Part shown: positions 11,415 through 23,994 of the stretch, piece after piece | How positions within the stretch are numbered: the stretch's first letter is position 1 | Layout of the letters: each line of letters begins with the position of its first letter | Origin: Charina bottae | Lineage: Eukaryota > Chordata > Lepidosauria > Squamata > Charinaidae | Direction: 5' to 3' | NCBI GenBank assembly: GCA_023362775.1 | Contig: JALMGJ010000005.1 | Location: forward strand, 87,803,421 to 87,867,420 | DNA: 64,000 nucleotides | Program-made: the position numbers and the translations under genes | Notes under the pieces: generated by a model | Told to the model about the DNA's origin: nothing | The model's database searches: none | What the model saw: only the letters and a program-made list of their open reading frames with translations

Positions 11415-14206
11415 CTGCGCTTGTTGGTTTTTCTTTTTTCTTTAGTTTCTTTTTAATCTTTTTACCTTTTATCTCAATCTTGAAAATTTAATGTTTTTTT
11501 TTTTAAAAAAAATACCGCTGAAGATCTGTAATTCACAGAACTTCTCCAAACTAGCTCACTGCATTGGCCCTGAAGTGAAGGTATCCATAACTTTCATGAA
11601 TATGACTAGTCACATAGCTCTAATAATTTGTTTTCAAAAAGTGTAATACTTAGCAACCCCAAATTCCAATGAGGGAGAAACACCACAAAATATCATCTTG
11701 CCACAACTTTATAGACTTGTAACTAATGAAATTGCATTGCGGGGTACGTTCAAGTCCTCAGAATGCAGGTTACAGGTTAAGGCACATCCTTTCAGTTCAT
11801 GTCCCATAAACAACCCTGGCATTTGCATTTCTTCACACATGCCCTATTTCCTAAGGCATCTTTTAATCTTCAAAACAAGATCTGACTTTTAAAAGCTTCA
11901 TCTGTATTCAGATATTCTTTTCCATAATAATGCATGGACCAGAATGCACATTTAGATGACAATTGTTGAGCTACAACTTAAATAGATAAGCAATTCTATG
12001 AAGCAGGAGGAGATTCAATAACACGGTTTCCCCAACAACTCCTTTGCAGAATTGAATAGAGAAGATTTGAGAATCATATAATCAATTGAGGGGTGGAAGC
12101 CCAACATTTAGATTCTTATTACTGGCTCCCCACCATATACAGCCACCTAGAGAGGGGGGGGGGGTTAGGTTCAAATTCCTGATGAAGATTGCAAAGTGAC
12201 CATAGTTTAAGCTGAAGTGATAAATGACCAGGCTCACAGAACTTTTGGAAAAGGAAAAAGGAGTCAGCCTATGTATAGTATTCACAATCTATGTGGGGAA
12301 AAATAAAAATACTCAAAATAATGCATGAAATTAAAGCCATTTTTCTTAGTCATTTCTATTTTCCTGAATCCTTTCATCCAAGCAAATGCAGCCCCCTATT
12401 TGGGTTCAATTTAATCTAAGTTCGTAATACATGCATGAAGAGTGATGAAGTCTGAACCAGCTAAAGAACGTGCTGGCTGGAGATTATGGGTACAGTAGTC
12501 CAATATTATTAAATATGCATTTCAGGACCCAGCCATGTAAAAGTTGATCCATTGAATAGCATTTACCTTGTGAGTACTGGACTGCACTATATAGGTTCTA
12601 CAGTTACCTCCTCTGAAGTCTGACACAGGCCTTGACCCCCAAGTTGAAATTCTGATGTTTGGACCCCCTCTCAGATGCTTTGTGCCTACTTCTTTCCAAG
12701 ATTGGGAGACCCAGACCTTGATGTTTTATCATATTTATTTATTTGGTACCTTTACCAGGGTACACTACAGAATATGATGGAGTTGGCCAGTGGAAGAGGT
12801 AAACGTTTTTCATCCCACTTCACTTAATTCCACCACACTTACCACACCAACCCAAATGAAGACCAGCTCTACAAGATGGCTTACAGTTGATACTTCATGT
12901 TGTTTGTTATGGGAAGAAAAGTGGAAAATATGGTAAACAAAAGCCAGTAATTGTTAACCAAAAAAAAAATGGAAAGAAATCAGTCTCTGTCCAACTTCAC
13001 TTCCATCTATGTGCTTTGCAAACAGCAAGTTAGTAGACAAACACCTAAAAGTCAGAATTTCAACTGTTCTGCTTAGGACTTAGACATCAGGAAGAATCAC
13101 AGAGGGTACACATCACATTCTTCACTGCTAGAGATGAATTCTGCATTGAGGTAGAACCACCACCAATATCTGTAATGAAGTCATTTTTCTACACCTACAT
13201 ACTGTACAAAAGAGATGCGAGATTCCACCATCTCACTTCACCCTTCAAGCCTGACAACTACAAATGCTTCCTGGATTGCATAGGTCACCAAAGTCTCCAT
13301 TTTTCCAAAAGGATTTGGGAAGGAGTAACTTGGAGATATCAAATCAGGATTTTGCTCTTCCTATGAGGTCCAGGAACACTGAATTAGACACCCTCCAGTT
13401 ACGTTACAACTCTCAGAATCCTGATGGACACGGATGGGAATTGTAATCTAACATATCAGGAAGGCACCAAGTTAGGGAAGGAGTTACTGACATCATATTC
13501 TGCTTCTGCCCACTTTATTCATCATAGAAACATTTATGGATTAGTAGCTTTTGTCTTCTATGCATACTAATTAGCTCATCAACAACTTAAAGTTCTACTT
13601 AATTTGGGGGTTATCTGGATGAAATGAAGAGGATGTAGTACTTGAGCAGTAGCTGTTTATCACTGTAGTTATCATTTCTCTTAATGACTAACTCAGCCAC
13701 TGGTCATGTAAATATACCCTGTAGGATTTGGCAATGATAGTTTACAACTAACAGCATAACCACTGTCATCCGAGAAGCAGTATCTCTGAAGAGTCAGATG
13801 TAATGTTTATTTATTAGCTTCCTGGGACGTAGACATTTGTCCAGAATTGCTAAATTGTTCCCAGCTAAACAGTTGAGAGATGCTTCCCTTTTAGAACTGA
13901 ACTCAAAGGTTGCAAAGAAGAGCCAGTCTGAGCAATATTCTGTGCCTTAAGTCGTATTTCTACAAAAGAGAAGCAAGATTCCATATCGCTCTTCACCCTT
14001 CAAGCCTGCAGCCTCAGACAGGACCAAAACATGGGAAGTTCAACATACACAGGACTGAACAATGGAACCATTCACCCATAAGGGAATCAGCTGCACCTCC
14101 ATAAAAAGTTCCATGCTCAATGGACAGATGTATAGCAGCAAACAGAGTTCTAACCAAACTGCTGTGCAAACATCTGAGCAACTCTGGAAATCTATGTTTT
14201 AAACCT
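11415..14206. other. DLG5 intron 1, no recognised gene
   Basis: No mobile element ends recognised. Two short related segments, near 13180-13262 and 13945-14010, share TACAAAAGAGA followed by CTTCACCCTTCAAGCCTG, so they are either copies of one unknown repeat or a local duplication. A G-homopolymer lies at about 12155-12166. Confidence 0.45.
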
Positions 14207-14361
14207 GGGACGGCAGAGGATGAGATGGTTAGATAGCATCACCGATGTAATGAACATGAATTTGAGAAAACTCCGGGAGACAGTGGAGGACAGGAAGGCC
14301 TGGCGTGCTATGGTCCATGAGGTCACGAAGAGTCGGACACCACTAAACGACTGAACAACAA
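14207..14361 (+). mobile_element. RTE-BovB LINE, 3' end fragment
   Basis: Matches the last codons and 3' UTR of the BovB copy at 37.5-40.5 kb: GATGAGATGGTTAGATAGC, CTCCGGGAGACAGTGGAGG, then GTCACGAAGAGTCGGACACC and ACTAAACGACTGAACAACA. Only the extreme 3' end remains. It has the same 3' subfamily sequence as the intact copy and differs from the copies at 33.2 and 43.6 kb. Confidence 0.92.
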
Positions 14362-15086
14362 AATATGTTTTTATAGTTCTCTGCTTGAACTAAAACCAGC
14401 CATATTTCCTGATTTTAAACTGAAACAAGGTAAGTCGTATTGTGTGTCTGCTCTAGTTGAGACAGATCGTTTATACATTAACAGCTATGAGCCTGCTCTT
14501 TTCAAGACACTCCCACCACCGGGAACCAACAATCAGGTTTACCGCCAAGGGCCTTCTTATATGTGAATCCCAGGCTATAAAAAGCTTTTCTTCCCCCCCC
14601 CCCCCCCGGAGGTTTTGGCAAAAAAATTTCTTTCTCTAAGATTTTAACTGTTAAACTAACTTGAATCCTCTTGATATTCGCTGCATTGGTTTGATGTGTT
14701 CTATATCTTGCATTTTTTAAATTGTTCTAAGCTGTCTAATGTGATTGTACAACCAGGAAACTAGGGTATTACTTCAATAATAAATACCAAAGAGTTTGCA
14801 GATTAGTAAATAGTGATGGTTCATATTTTTTTAATTACTAGGTATGACTGTGCAAAACATTCTGAAGAGGTGCTTCACAAAGCATAATAGTGTTAAGTGA
14901 AGCAGATCTCTTCAAAACATTAAAACAGCTGTGCCACTTGGAATGCTCATGTAGATGCTTCAAAGGACATTCTGACTATCTGCGCATGTGCACACATATG
15001 AACACATATATGAGTAACAGTCTCAGCAGAAGTGCCATCCATGCATGCATTGGGCTTCATGGAAGACATGGCAATAAATCTTGACT
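14362..15086. other. DLG5 intron 1, no recognised feature
   Basis: Contains a poly-C run at about 14595-14607. Around 14667-14790 the text faintly resembles a LINE 3' UTR but is too degraded to assign. Confidence 0.4.
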
Positions 15087-15094
15087 CTCTAGAC

Positions 15095-15229
15095 CAGCGT
15101 TTCTCAACCTTGGCCACTTGAAGATGGGTGGACTTCAACTCCCAGAATTCCCCAGCCAGCATGGCTGGCTGGGGAATTCTAGGAGTTGAAGTCCACCCAT
15201 CTTCAAGTGGCCAAGGTTGAGAAACACTG
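15095..15229. mobile_element. Palindromic hAT MITE
   Basis: The whole 135 bp is an inverted repeat. It starts CAGCGTTTCTCAACCTTGG, runs through GACTTCAACTCCCAGAATTC, and returns as GAATTCTAGGAGTTGAAGTC to GAGAAACACTG. The perfect 8-bp target duplication ctctagac lies at 15087-15094 and 15230-15237. It has no coding capacity. Confidence 0.93.
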
Positions 15230-15237
15230 CTCTAGAC

Positions 15238-15713
15238 CCTTAATCTTGTATTCAGGAACTGCCTTCTTGGCAAAAGTCTCACAGGCCAACATGGCTAGAT
15301 CAGTTTGTTTATTGCAGACAAAAATGAAGCCATGGGTGTAGCAACTTTCTTATGGTCTTAGACCAGCATCAACAAAGAGGATCTGCCTACTGCAGTATGC
15401 AGGAGTCAAACCCTCTATGTAGATCAATGAGTCAGGGCTTAAATTCTAGGCCCCTTCTTCCTGCCCTCCCAAGTTCATGGATATTTGGTCACTCCTTTGC
15501 TGACTTGAGAGTTACCTGATTTATACTGACATAATAGTTCTCTCCAGCCTGGAAACTGCCGGTTTCTGCCTCATCAGGTTTCTTCCTTACAGAACGTACA
15601 TAGACATGCAAAAAGCTGAGGATTTTCTGAAAGATATGGTTGCTGTAACACTTTGAGGTAGGAAGTTGCTCTCATACGAACAAGTTCTTCTGAATGCTTT
15701 GCAGAGGCTTATT
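15238..15713. other. DLG5 intron 1, no recognised feature
   Basis: No element ends or exons recognised. Confidence 0.5.
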
Positions 15714-15778
15714 ATTAACGCCCAGAGTCCCCTTTGTGGGGGGAGATGGGCGGTGATATAAGTTGGAAATAAATTAAC
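15714..15778 (+). mobile_element. CR1/L3-type LINE 3' tail
   Basis: ACGCCCAGAGTCCCC, then GGGGAGATGGGCGGTGATAT and an AATAAATTAACAAC tail. Only the terminal 65 bp are present. Confidence 0.85.
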
Positions 15779-16833
15779 AACAACCTAGAGAATCAAGCTC
15801 TTTTTTTTTTCCCCAGACACTTTCTTGTGGATGTTCTAACTCCCTACACAGAGAAAAACAATGGTAGGAGCACAGGGAGATAAAATGCAGGCTCACTAGC
15901 ATTTGTTTTGCAATTATATTAAAGAAATTGCACAACACTATTTTACAGGCATTTAAAATCCTTCCGTCAAGAAGTTAGCTGCTTGAATAATGATTGAATC
16001 ACTGCATTATAAAGATGACGACGACGGGCTGGGTTCCTTTTACAGGAGTAAATTTTCCATTAATTCTGGACCTTTGGGGAAGGGATGAGGAGAAATCTCC
16101 CCCCCCACCGTGAAATTTGTGAAAAATGTAAATACAGGCAATTATTATTTTCTTATCAGTTCTTAACTTAATTCACCATTTTAAAAATGGAAAATGCTTT
16201 GGTGTAGCACACAGAAAAGTGTACTATTTAGTATCTTGAAAGTAGACATGGAATGGCTAAAGGCCAGATGCACCTAAGCATATCTTAAGTTTTGTCAGTT
16301 GGAAAAAATGGCTAACAAATAGGAGAGGAATAAGACCTACAGATGTGGCTCATCTGTTGTGGTAAAGGAAATGAAGTTCTTAATTAACTAAGTAATAAGC
16401 CTTTTGCCTATCGAGAAAGAGAAGAAATGTTGAAGTATCTTTTTAGACAATAACATTTGGGCTGGCGTAGGTACCATAAGCAACCATCTTTTTCCAATTG
16501 TTTCCAAGTGTCTGGAAAATAGTATAATCAACCTTGCAACTATTTCCAATCTATTAGCAAATCTGGTTGTGAAATCATATTAACGTTAGATCCCAGTGTA
16601 CATCCATGCATTTTTAAAAAGAATTCACCAGAAGTCTGACAATTGGCTGATGTAACACTAGTTTTTTAAAGAGTGATTGAGGAAATCACTAGCCTACCTA
16701 TTCCAGGTTAGTTGATGAAAGCATTATAGAATTCAAAAAACAAGAGGATATGTGGAAGGACAAGTCCTGCTGAAGAAGAATCAAGAACTGCAAAAGCCAG
16801 TTTTGTTTCAGTCATTTTTCCCCCAAATTATTT
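15779..16833. other. DLG5 intron 1, no recognised feature
   Basis: AT-rich. No element or exon recognised. Confidence 0.5.
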
Positions 16834-17170
16834 GGGAGCGTGGTGGCTCAGTGGGTAAGACGCCAGGCTTGTCGATCGGAAGATTGCAAGTTCGGAGGTT
16901 CGAATCCCTAGCCCTGCGTGACGGAGTGAGCTCCCGCACTAGCCCCAGCTCTTGCCAACCTAGCAATTCAAAAGCATGCAAATGCAAGTAGATGAATAGG
17001 TACCACTTCGGTGGGAAGGTAACAGCGTTCCGCGCGCGTCATGCCGGCCACATGACCGTGGAAGCGTCTTAGGACAACGCTAGCTCTTCGGCTAACAAAG
17101 GAGATGAGCACCGGCCCCTAGAGTCGGACACAACTGCACAAATGTGCGGGGGGAACCTTTACCTTTACTT
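16834..17170 (+). mobile_element. Sauria-type tRNA SINE, full length
   Basis: Head with TGGCTCAGTGGGTAAGACG and B box GGTTCGAATCC, body TACCACTTCGGTGGG, tail CTTTACCTTTAC. Unlike the other young copies no clear target duplication is visible, so its 5' edge is approximate. Confidence 0.88.
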
Positions 17171-18240
17171 ACAAGTGTGTGGGTAGAGGTGATCTGGTAA
17201 GCAATGTCAAAATCTTTTTGAAACATGAAATAAATAAACTCTTACATCAAGCACACTTAGCAATCATGGGATAAGGTGTGAGGTCTTTTTTTAGATTGAA
17301 TAAAACAATAGGAGACAAAGAAGAAAAATAAATGGCCAGTTCTTTCACTGGAGAGAGATTAACAGAGTTTTCCCCAAGGATCAAGTCTAATCATTATTAT
17401 AGTCATTAATCAGAAATCCAATGTAATAAATAAAACCTGATACATAATTTTCATATTTAAGCAATGTTATCTCTGCAGAGAGTCATTTGGTCCCATGGTG
17501 GGCATATCTGCATTGTGGAGGAGCAAATTGTTGCCACAAAATAGGTGACTTTAGGACTTTAGCTTACATAATGACCCCAAGGATCTGTACTGCTTCTAGA
17601 AAGAGATGGAATTAACTATTTTCTTTGGCCCCATCTTTGGAGATCAGGAATAATCTGCAATTCAGGTTGAGTAGCGAAGAGGCCAAATTTTCTGATGGCC
17701 TTAAATTATTTAGGATAGCAAATTCCCCAAAAGGATATTTCCAAACTGGGTGAGTGCAATTCAAAATGCACAAATGTAAAGTAACATTTAATGGGCCAAA
17801 ACTCCTAACTTCAAACATAAGCTGATGGGATACCAGCTAGTAGTGAATAATAGGAAAATGATCTTGGGAAGGAAGGTACGAGATGAAAAAATAAAATCAA
17901 ATAGGAAGATTTAAAAAAAAAACAATTTTGCATACCTGTTGTGAAAAAGGCAAATTCCATGCCAAGAAACCACGAAAAGAAATCTGAGATTTATAGGAAT
18001 GCAAAGCGGCATACAAATATATGAATTATAATAAAAATATATAATAATCCTTGTATCATTTCATGGCACAAATACACTCAATATATTGCAAAAAAAGTTT
18101 CTGAGATTTGGTTCAAGATTTTTTTTTAATGGAAAATAAGATACCAATGTTTCATATAAACAAACAAATAAATAACCTGGGCACTGCACCATGAACCACG
18201 CAGCTGGGAAATATGTGGAAGAGTATGGCCCAAAACAAGG
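17171..18240. other. DLG5 intron 1, no recognised feature
   Basis: AT-rich. No element or exon recognised. Confidence 0.5.
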
Positions 18241-18248
18241 GTCTAGAG

Positions 18249-18390
18249 CAGTGTTTCTCAACCTTGGCAACTCTAAGATGTGTGGACTTCAACTCCCAGA
18301 ATCCCCCAGCCAGCATGCATGCTGGCTGGCTGGGGAATTCTGGGAGTTGAAGTCCACACATCTTAGAGTTGCCAAGGTTGAGAAACACTT
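18249..18390. mobile_element. Palindromic hAT MITE
   Basis: Same family as 15095-15229. It starts CAGTGTTTCTCAACCTTGGC and returns to GAGAAACACTT. The perfect 8-bp target duplication gtctagag lies at 18241-18248 and 18391-18398. The centre contains a CAGCATGCATGCTGG palindrome. Confidence 0.93.
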
Positions 18391-18398
18391 GTCTAGAG

Positions 18399-19067
18399 GA
18401 ACTTTCTTTTAAGGGAAGGCTGCACAGCTGGGGGAAGAGATGAAGGGGGATTATGATGGAAGGTTATACAATTATATATTATGCCTGGTGCAGGGAAAAT
18501 AAATACCAGCTCTCTCATAATACTACAGAGCCACAGATCACTCAGAGAAGCTGAATGCTGAGTATTTATAACCGACAAAAGGATATCCTTCTGTAATTAA
18601 ACTACAGAATTCTCCATTGTTGGACAAAGGAACTTCAGCTCCTGTTATCCTAGTCATAAAAGCAAAGGGCAATATATTGCCTCTAATATTGGGAGCAATA
18701 TGCCTCTGAACACCAGTTTAAGATTACCATTGTTCTAAAATTCTGCTTCTCCTTGGCAATTGCCAGACAGCTTTTTTGTATGGTCCAGCAGACTTCCACT
18801 TATGGTCTTCTAAATTAGTATTTCTAAATTTGTATCAACTGTGGACAGTGTGTCAAAATTCCAAATACTGATTTTGGTTTGGGTCCTTGCTGAGAATTGT
18901 AATTTGATAATGTTGTAGATTCAAAGTATTGCAAATGCTATGACTCAGGGAAAAAATAGTTAAGGTTACTGGTGTTCTGAACCATTTTTTAAAATCTGCT
19001 TTCCCATTCTATATAAATGGCCTACTGTTTTTTGCAAATGATTTATCAGCCTGTCAGACCCAATGCC
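18399..19067. other. DLG5 intron 1, no recognised feature
   Basis: No element or exon recognised. Confidence 0.5.

Positions 19068-19138
<71 letters not shown>
19068..19138. repeat. (GAAA)n microsatellite
   Basis: About 17 uninterrupted AAAG units. Confidence 0.95.
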
Positions 19139-19139
<1 letters not shown>

Positions 19140-20880
19140 GCAATTAATTAAGACAATGTTATGTTCAATAGTGGAGAATAAGCCCTATTGAGCAAAACAG
19201 AACTTCCTTAAGATTAATGTAGATAAGATTAAGTTTTTAAGTATTTTTGTTAGCACTCACTGTTTCCTCACTGACCTTATTATATCCCCTCTGTTCGGAC
19301 AGAGAGTATTTTTTTTAAGGAAGTTGAAATTAGTTCTTAATTTGCAATGGAAGACATTGATTGCCAGCCATATACTTGGGGGCCCTTCTTATTCCCTTTC
19401 AGTTCCCCACCTCTAGCAAGAATAGAAGGGTCTGGTGCCCAATTGTAATGACAGGAGCAAAAACAAAACAAAAAAAGATGCCATTCTTATATGCTCTCTG
19501 GTTTGCCAAGAGCCCAAGAGTGACATGTAATGCTGGAAACATGCCCTTTTTGAACTAAAAGTTGGGTTTCAAGAAGAATGTTCTGGAGTCAGCTGAAATG
19601 AGCTGTCCTTGTTTCTTAAAGTCTACAAGAGAAAGCTTCATGAGTAGATCACATTGGTTTTGGAAGTCAGCTTACAAGTAGAGTGTTTCTGGGTCACCTT
19701 TCACCAAGTTAATCAATCAGGCAACCAACCAACCAACCAACCAACCACACAAGCCCTCCAACATTACTTACACCGTTTACTCATAAAACGGACCTTACCG
19801 TTTTGGTTTTCGCTGACATCTTCAAGGCACAGCAAACTGTTTATCACGTGAAACTCCAGCAAGCCCATTCAAACAGATCATTGGCTGTCGCCAAACAAGC
19901 CTGTAATTTAATTGTGTTTGCCCTAAATTCCTTCATTAATTATACTCTAAGTAAGGCAGAGCTGGCTCGGGAAACATGCCCTAAGAAAGGCAAATGTGGG
20001 ATGGGCCAGATACATGTACAGTATCTATTTCCTTTACATGTAACAGAAATGCTTGCTTTGTATTTAGTATTAAAAGACACATTCAGGAATTGCAGTGAAA
20101 GAGCACAGACTGAGCCATCCAGTAACAGCAAAGTGAAGATTAAGTTGTCCATGAAGTACAAGGTTCAGACAGGCCTAAACTAAAATCTTAAATATGGTTT
20201 TACTGCCAGGAAACCCTGAGGGGCCTCGTGTCCTCTTACGCAGCAGTCACACTACCGTAATCTAACTACAACTCCTAGAGTCCTTTGGGAGAAAGCCATG
20301 TCAGTTAAACCTGTTTAAAATACAAGAAGTGAGCTGTGCCCTTCAATTTACTCAAGTTTTCATCTCAGAACACAATCTAAGCAAACCGTCATTTCTGCTA
20401 GCATAATAATCCCACCCACAGGCATAGCTATGTCGGTCCAAATTCATCAAACGGCCTTCGTGCACTTGATATGTTATTACACTTTCGCAGTCCATCAAAA
20501 AAAAAAAAAAAACCCGCATTATGCCCATTCATATAAACTACAAAGTGGCAAGGGAGTGCATGAAACAGAAAGTGCATTTTGGTCTGAACACAGAACAAAG
20601 CAGCCTTCAGAGAAGTAAACTTGAAATATCTTGAGTGTTCGGTATACCACTAAAACAAAACTTGGAACGTTCTAGCTTTATAGCGGCAGCAGACAATGCG
20701 ATCTTGGAAACAGCAACAGTTCCCTGTTTTTCACCCCAGGTGAAAAACATACCAAGAGCTCCCTTCCATCCAAATAGCAGAAAATTTAGCCACAGGGTTG
20801 TTTTGGAAATATTTAAATAGATCCCTATAGAGAGCAAAGGGAGCATGGTTCTACTTTTGCCACTGGTGAAAAAAAGAAGT
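19139..20880. other. DLG5 intron 1, possible conserved non-coding stretch
   Basis: No repeat family recognised. Around 19860-20160 the composition is balanced and repeat-free, with a 126-codon open plus frame (19803-20183). I do not recognise the protein. It could be an intronic conserved element or chance. Confidence 0.3.
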
Positions 20881-20888
20881 ATTTAGAT

Positions 20889-21020
20889 CAGTGTTTCTCA
20901 AGCTTGGCAACTTGAAGAGGGATGGACTTCAACTCCCAGAATTCCCCAGCCAGCTTTGCTGGGAGAATTCTGGGACTTGAAGTCCATACCTCTTCAAGTT
21001 GCCAAGGTTGAGAAACACTG
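20889..21020. mobile_element. Palindromic hAT MITE
   Basis: Starts CAGTGTTTCTCAAGCTTGGC and returns to GAGAAACACTG. The flanks atttagat (20881-20888) and gtttagat (21021-21028) match at 7 of 8 positions, so this copy is slightly older than its two relatives at 15.1 and 18.2 kb. Confidence 0.92.
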
Positions 21021-21028
21021 GTTTAGAT

Positions 21029-22608
21029 TAAAATCTATTACCATAAAAGTTTTCTCTCCTCCCCTCCCCTGCCCCCTGGAGAGAAGGAGGCCGATGATAT
21101 CTTTTCAGTTGCTTTAAATAAACCTGGGTTTCTCAGCCAACAGACTTCAGGACAAAGAGCAACTGATTGTTTTAAAAAGTTTCTTTCAATTAACATATCA
21201 CTTCCATGAAGTTTTCTTAATCTTTTTTTGTTTATTTGTTTTGTTTTTAACAATTATCTTCTTGACCAATTTTTCTGAGAAGTAGGCACTGATAAGCCAT
21301 GAAGCAAAATCAAGTAACAGATCTGGGAAGGGATTTTTTTCTTTTCTTGTAGCCCGAAAGCCCAACCAAAGCATCCCTGCTGTTCTTTGCTGGTATTTTT
21401 TGCTTGCACGTAAGGATGGTTGCTGGCTGAAAACAAAAAAATAATAAAGCTGCAGGTGTTAGCTAATTGCTAACATTTATATTCCTACAGCAAGAAATAG
21501 GAGCACACATATAGAGCCTATGTGCACCAAAACTCAAAACAGGCCACACCAATATAAAATGTTTGCATTCTGAAATGCACCCTGAAGATCAAACTCAATA
21601 GGAAACAAAATATATACACAATGCACATGCACATTGATGCTTAACTAATCAACCAAAGCAACACTAAATTACAGTAGTAGCCTTTTCATGTACACAACCT
21701 CATCAGATTAGCCATACATGTGCAAAGCGCAGTAGTGCACACACGAGCACACCTTTACATGACCCGACTGCAAAATAAAGCACCACAAACAGCACATTTA
21801 ACTCAGCATCCACTCACATGAACTCTCACTTCCCCATAGCAAAGATTTTTTCAAAAAGCAAACACCAGGAACTGACTAGACAGTCCGTCAGGCATTCAAC
21901 TGCAAACAGCCTTCCTCTGTCTGGCCATGTGCTTAAATGCTTCTTTCATCTCAACCCTCCACTCCTGATCACCCCATCCCCTCTCAACCAATACCACCAG
22001 GCAAATGGCAGGTCCCTGTTTCTGTACTGGATAGACTGGGAAAAAATGGAAAAAAGCAACCTGATTTCAAACCACAAAACAACATCCCAATAACAGTGTT
22101 TCGGGCATTCACACTCTCAAAACTCATCACGTAAGAAGCGAGTTTTGTCCTGTGCTCGGAACAAAATGAAGACTCTCAAGGGATCTATGTTTTGTTTCGT
22201 GCTCAGAATTCCCAAAATAGCAGTTTCTAAGCTGTAACGTTCTGACAATGAAATGCATCTCTCCCAAGTTTCATGTATCTGATAGAGACATGGACCAAGA
22301 AAGCTTACGCCAGATCCTACAACTGTTATGTGGATGAAGCTCTTCATAATCATTTACAGAAAGCAGTGTGTCAACCCTTCAATTTTATTTGGCTGTTACA
22401 ATTAAAGTTAGTTCACACAAAAATCTTTGGGTGTGTGGTTACCTGTTTTCCGCCAAGAAGACAACATCCCAGAAAACAGTGCAAAAATTAGTTTGTGGGG
22501 ACTAAAGTGTCAACAAACTGGTGAGCAAAAAGTCACTTAAACAGCCACCCCCAAATTGTGATTCCAACTGACCTGGAGGAAAATTGAATAAACAGCAATT
22601 GAGGGAGT
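21029..22608. other. DLG5 intron 1, no recognised feature
   Basis: No element ends or exons recognised. Confidence 0.5.
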
Positions 22609-22616
22609 GTGTAGAC

Positions 22617-22788
22617 CAGGGCTTTCCAAAGTTTTTCCTGTGGCGACACACCAACCGGCGTTGGTGTGTCGCCGCGGGAAAACCCGGAAGCGCTGATGAT
22701 GATCAGCGCTTCCGGGTTGTGTGGCGACACACCAGACTGTGTGTGGCAACACACTTTTGTGTCGCCACACAGAGTTTGGAAAGCTCTG
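22617..22788. mobile_element. Short hAT MITE
   Basis: Ends CAGGGCTTTCCAAAGTTTTT and GAGTTTGGAAAGCTCTG are inverted. The perfect 8-bp target duplication gtgtagac lies at 22609-22616 and 22789-22796. The interior holds nested palindromes (CCAACCGGCGTTGG; CGGAAGCGCTGATGATGATC with its inverse). Same terminal family as the elements at 10624 and 26896. Confidence 0.92.
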
Positions 22789-22796
22789 GTGTAGAC

Positions 22797-23334
22797 CATC
22801 AGGGATAAAGCAACAGGATACTGAAGCCTTACTCAGCTTTACAGAACATGCTTTGTACATATCACATGAGTGACAGTGACGAAGGATGTGCAAATTGTTC
22901 CATCTGGGAATATTCCAACATAAAACAAGCTATTCCAAGTGATCGGGAAGCTGCCTGATCTTGAAAACGGCTGTTCCAACCTTAGCCTGTTTTGAGTTCA
23001 GATCTTTTCCAGCACGTTGATCTGTTTCAAGGCTGGAATGTTCATGATGGGTGTACATGCAGCCACATGTACAACATGAATGGCTCAATCAGGGAAACCT
23101 TTTGTGTACACAGTATTGGCTTCCACCTCTGAATTCTACACTAGCATAGTTTGGGATTGTAGGGAAGATGGTGCAGAAAAGAAAAGCTGGCCACTATATG
23201 TCTGTCCTGAAGATATAGATATGTGCAAGGTAGTGATGGGAGGAAGACTTATTACATTATAATCAATTTCAGAGCACCCAAATAGAGTTTGAGAAGCAAG
23301 ACAAAGAGGAGAAACCGTGAGTCCTAAAGGAAAA
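22797..23334. other. DLG5 intron 1, no recognised feature
   Basis: No element or exon recognised. Confidence 0.5.
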
Positions 23335-23735
23335 GGAATCACCCAACCTATTTTGCAGGATTGTTGTTGGGATAAAATGAGGGGAACAGTCCCTCCATAT
23401 ATGTCTATGAAGGTTCTCAGTCATCCAGGTGGAATTGTCTGTAGCTTGAATCATGTCAACTGGATTTCTATTTTCTCAGTGGAAACGTTTCGCTCCTTAT
23501 CCAAGGAGCTTCTTCAGTCTGAGCAAAGTTAGTAAGGGAATCCTAGAAACCTAGAAACATATTTAGGATTCCCTTACTAACTTTGCTCAGACTGAAGAAG
23601 CTCCTTGGATAAGGAGCGAAACGTTTCCACTGAGAAAATAGAAATCCAGTTGACATGATTCAAGCTACAGATCCCTCCATATACATCACCTTGAGCTCTT
23701 AAGGTGAAAGGCAGGATGGAAATGCAACAATAAAA
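23335..23735 (+). mobile_element. CORE/MIR-like SINE 3' part, split by a foldback insertion
   Basis: The segments at 23335-23401 (TTGCAGGATTGTTGTTGGGA, TAAAATGAGGGG) and 23672-23735 (CACCTTGAGCTCTTAAGG, then GGATGGAAATGCAACAATAA) read together as the 3' half of a MIR-like SINE with a CR1/L2-type tail. The foldback element at 23402-23671 is inserted between them with a 12-bp target duplication. Confidence 0.55.
23402..23671. mobile_element. Foldback insertion, putative Penelope-like element (copy 1)
   Basis: The left end reads TGTCTATGAAGGTTCTCAG and the right end TTCAAGCTACAGA. From about 23438 the two halves are inverted copies with arms of about 105 bp, turning around near 23555. About 36 bp at the left end has no partner. 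The perfect 12-bp target duplication tccctccatata lies at 23390-23401 and 23672-23683. The right arm holds CTGAAGAAGCTCCTTGGATA followed by AGGAGCGAAACG, that is CTGAAGA, a 7-bp stem with a GGAT loop, then GAAA. Long variable duplications argue against a cut-and-paste MITE. Assignment to Penelope-like elements is inference. Confidence 0.65.
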
Positions 23736-23936
23736 TAAACCTATCAAAATGTCAGGAGGCTGAGTAATGGGGAGAGAAAGAAACTCAGAAAGGACCCGCC
23801 CTAACTGGTTAGGCGGCAAATAGCAACAGCGGGAAATTTGTACTTTCAGACTTGGCAAGATTCTGTTAATGTAGCCTAACAATAAAGTAGAAGTAGCTCA
23901 TCTGGTCATGTTTCCTGTCTGGTTTACCTAGGAGGG

Positions 23937-23994
23937 CTGACACCCAGTTTCTAACCTGATGCCTTAACCACTATACCAGCCTGGCTCCCTGCAA
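23937..23994 (-). mobile_element. tRNA-like SINE head fragment
   Basis: GCCTTAACCACTATACCAGC followed by CTGGCTCCCTGC is the inverted head seen also at 40775-40998 and 53776-54003. No body is recognisable on the left. Confidence 0.5.
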
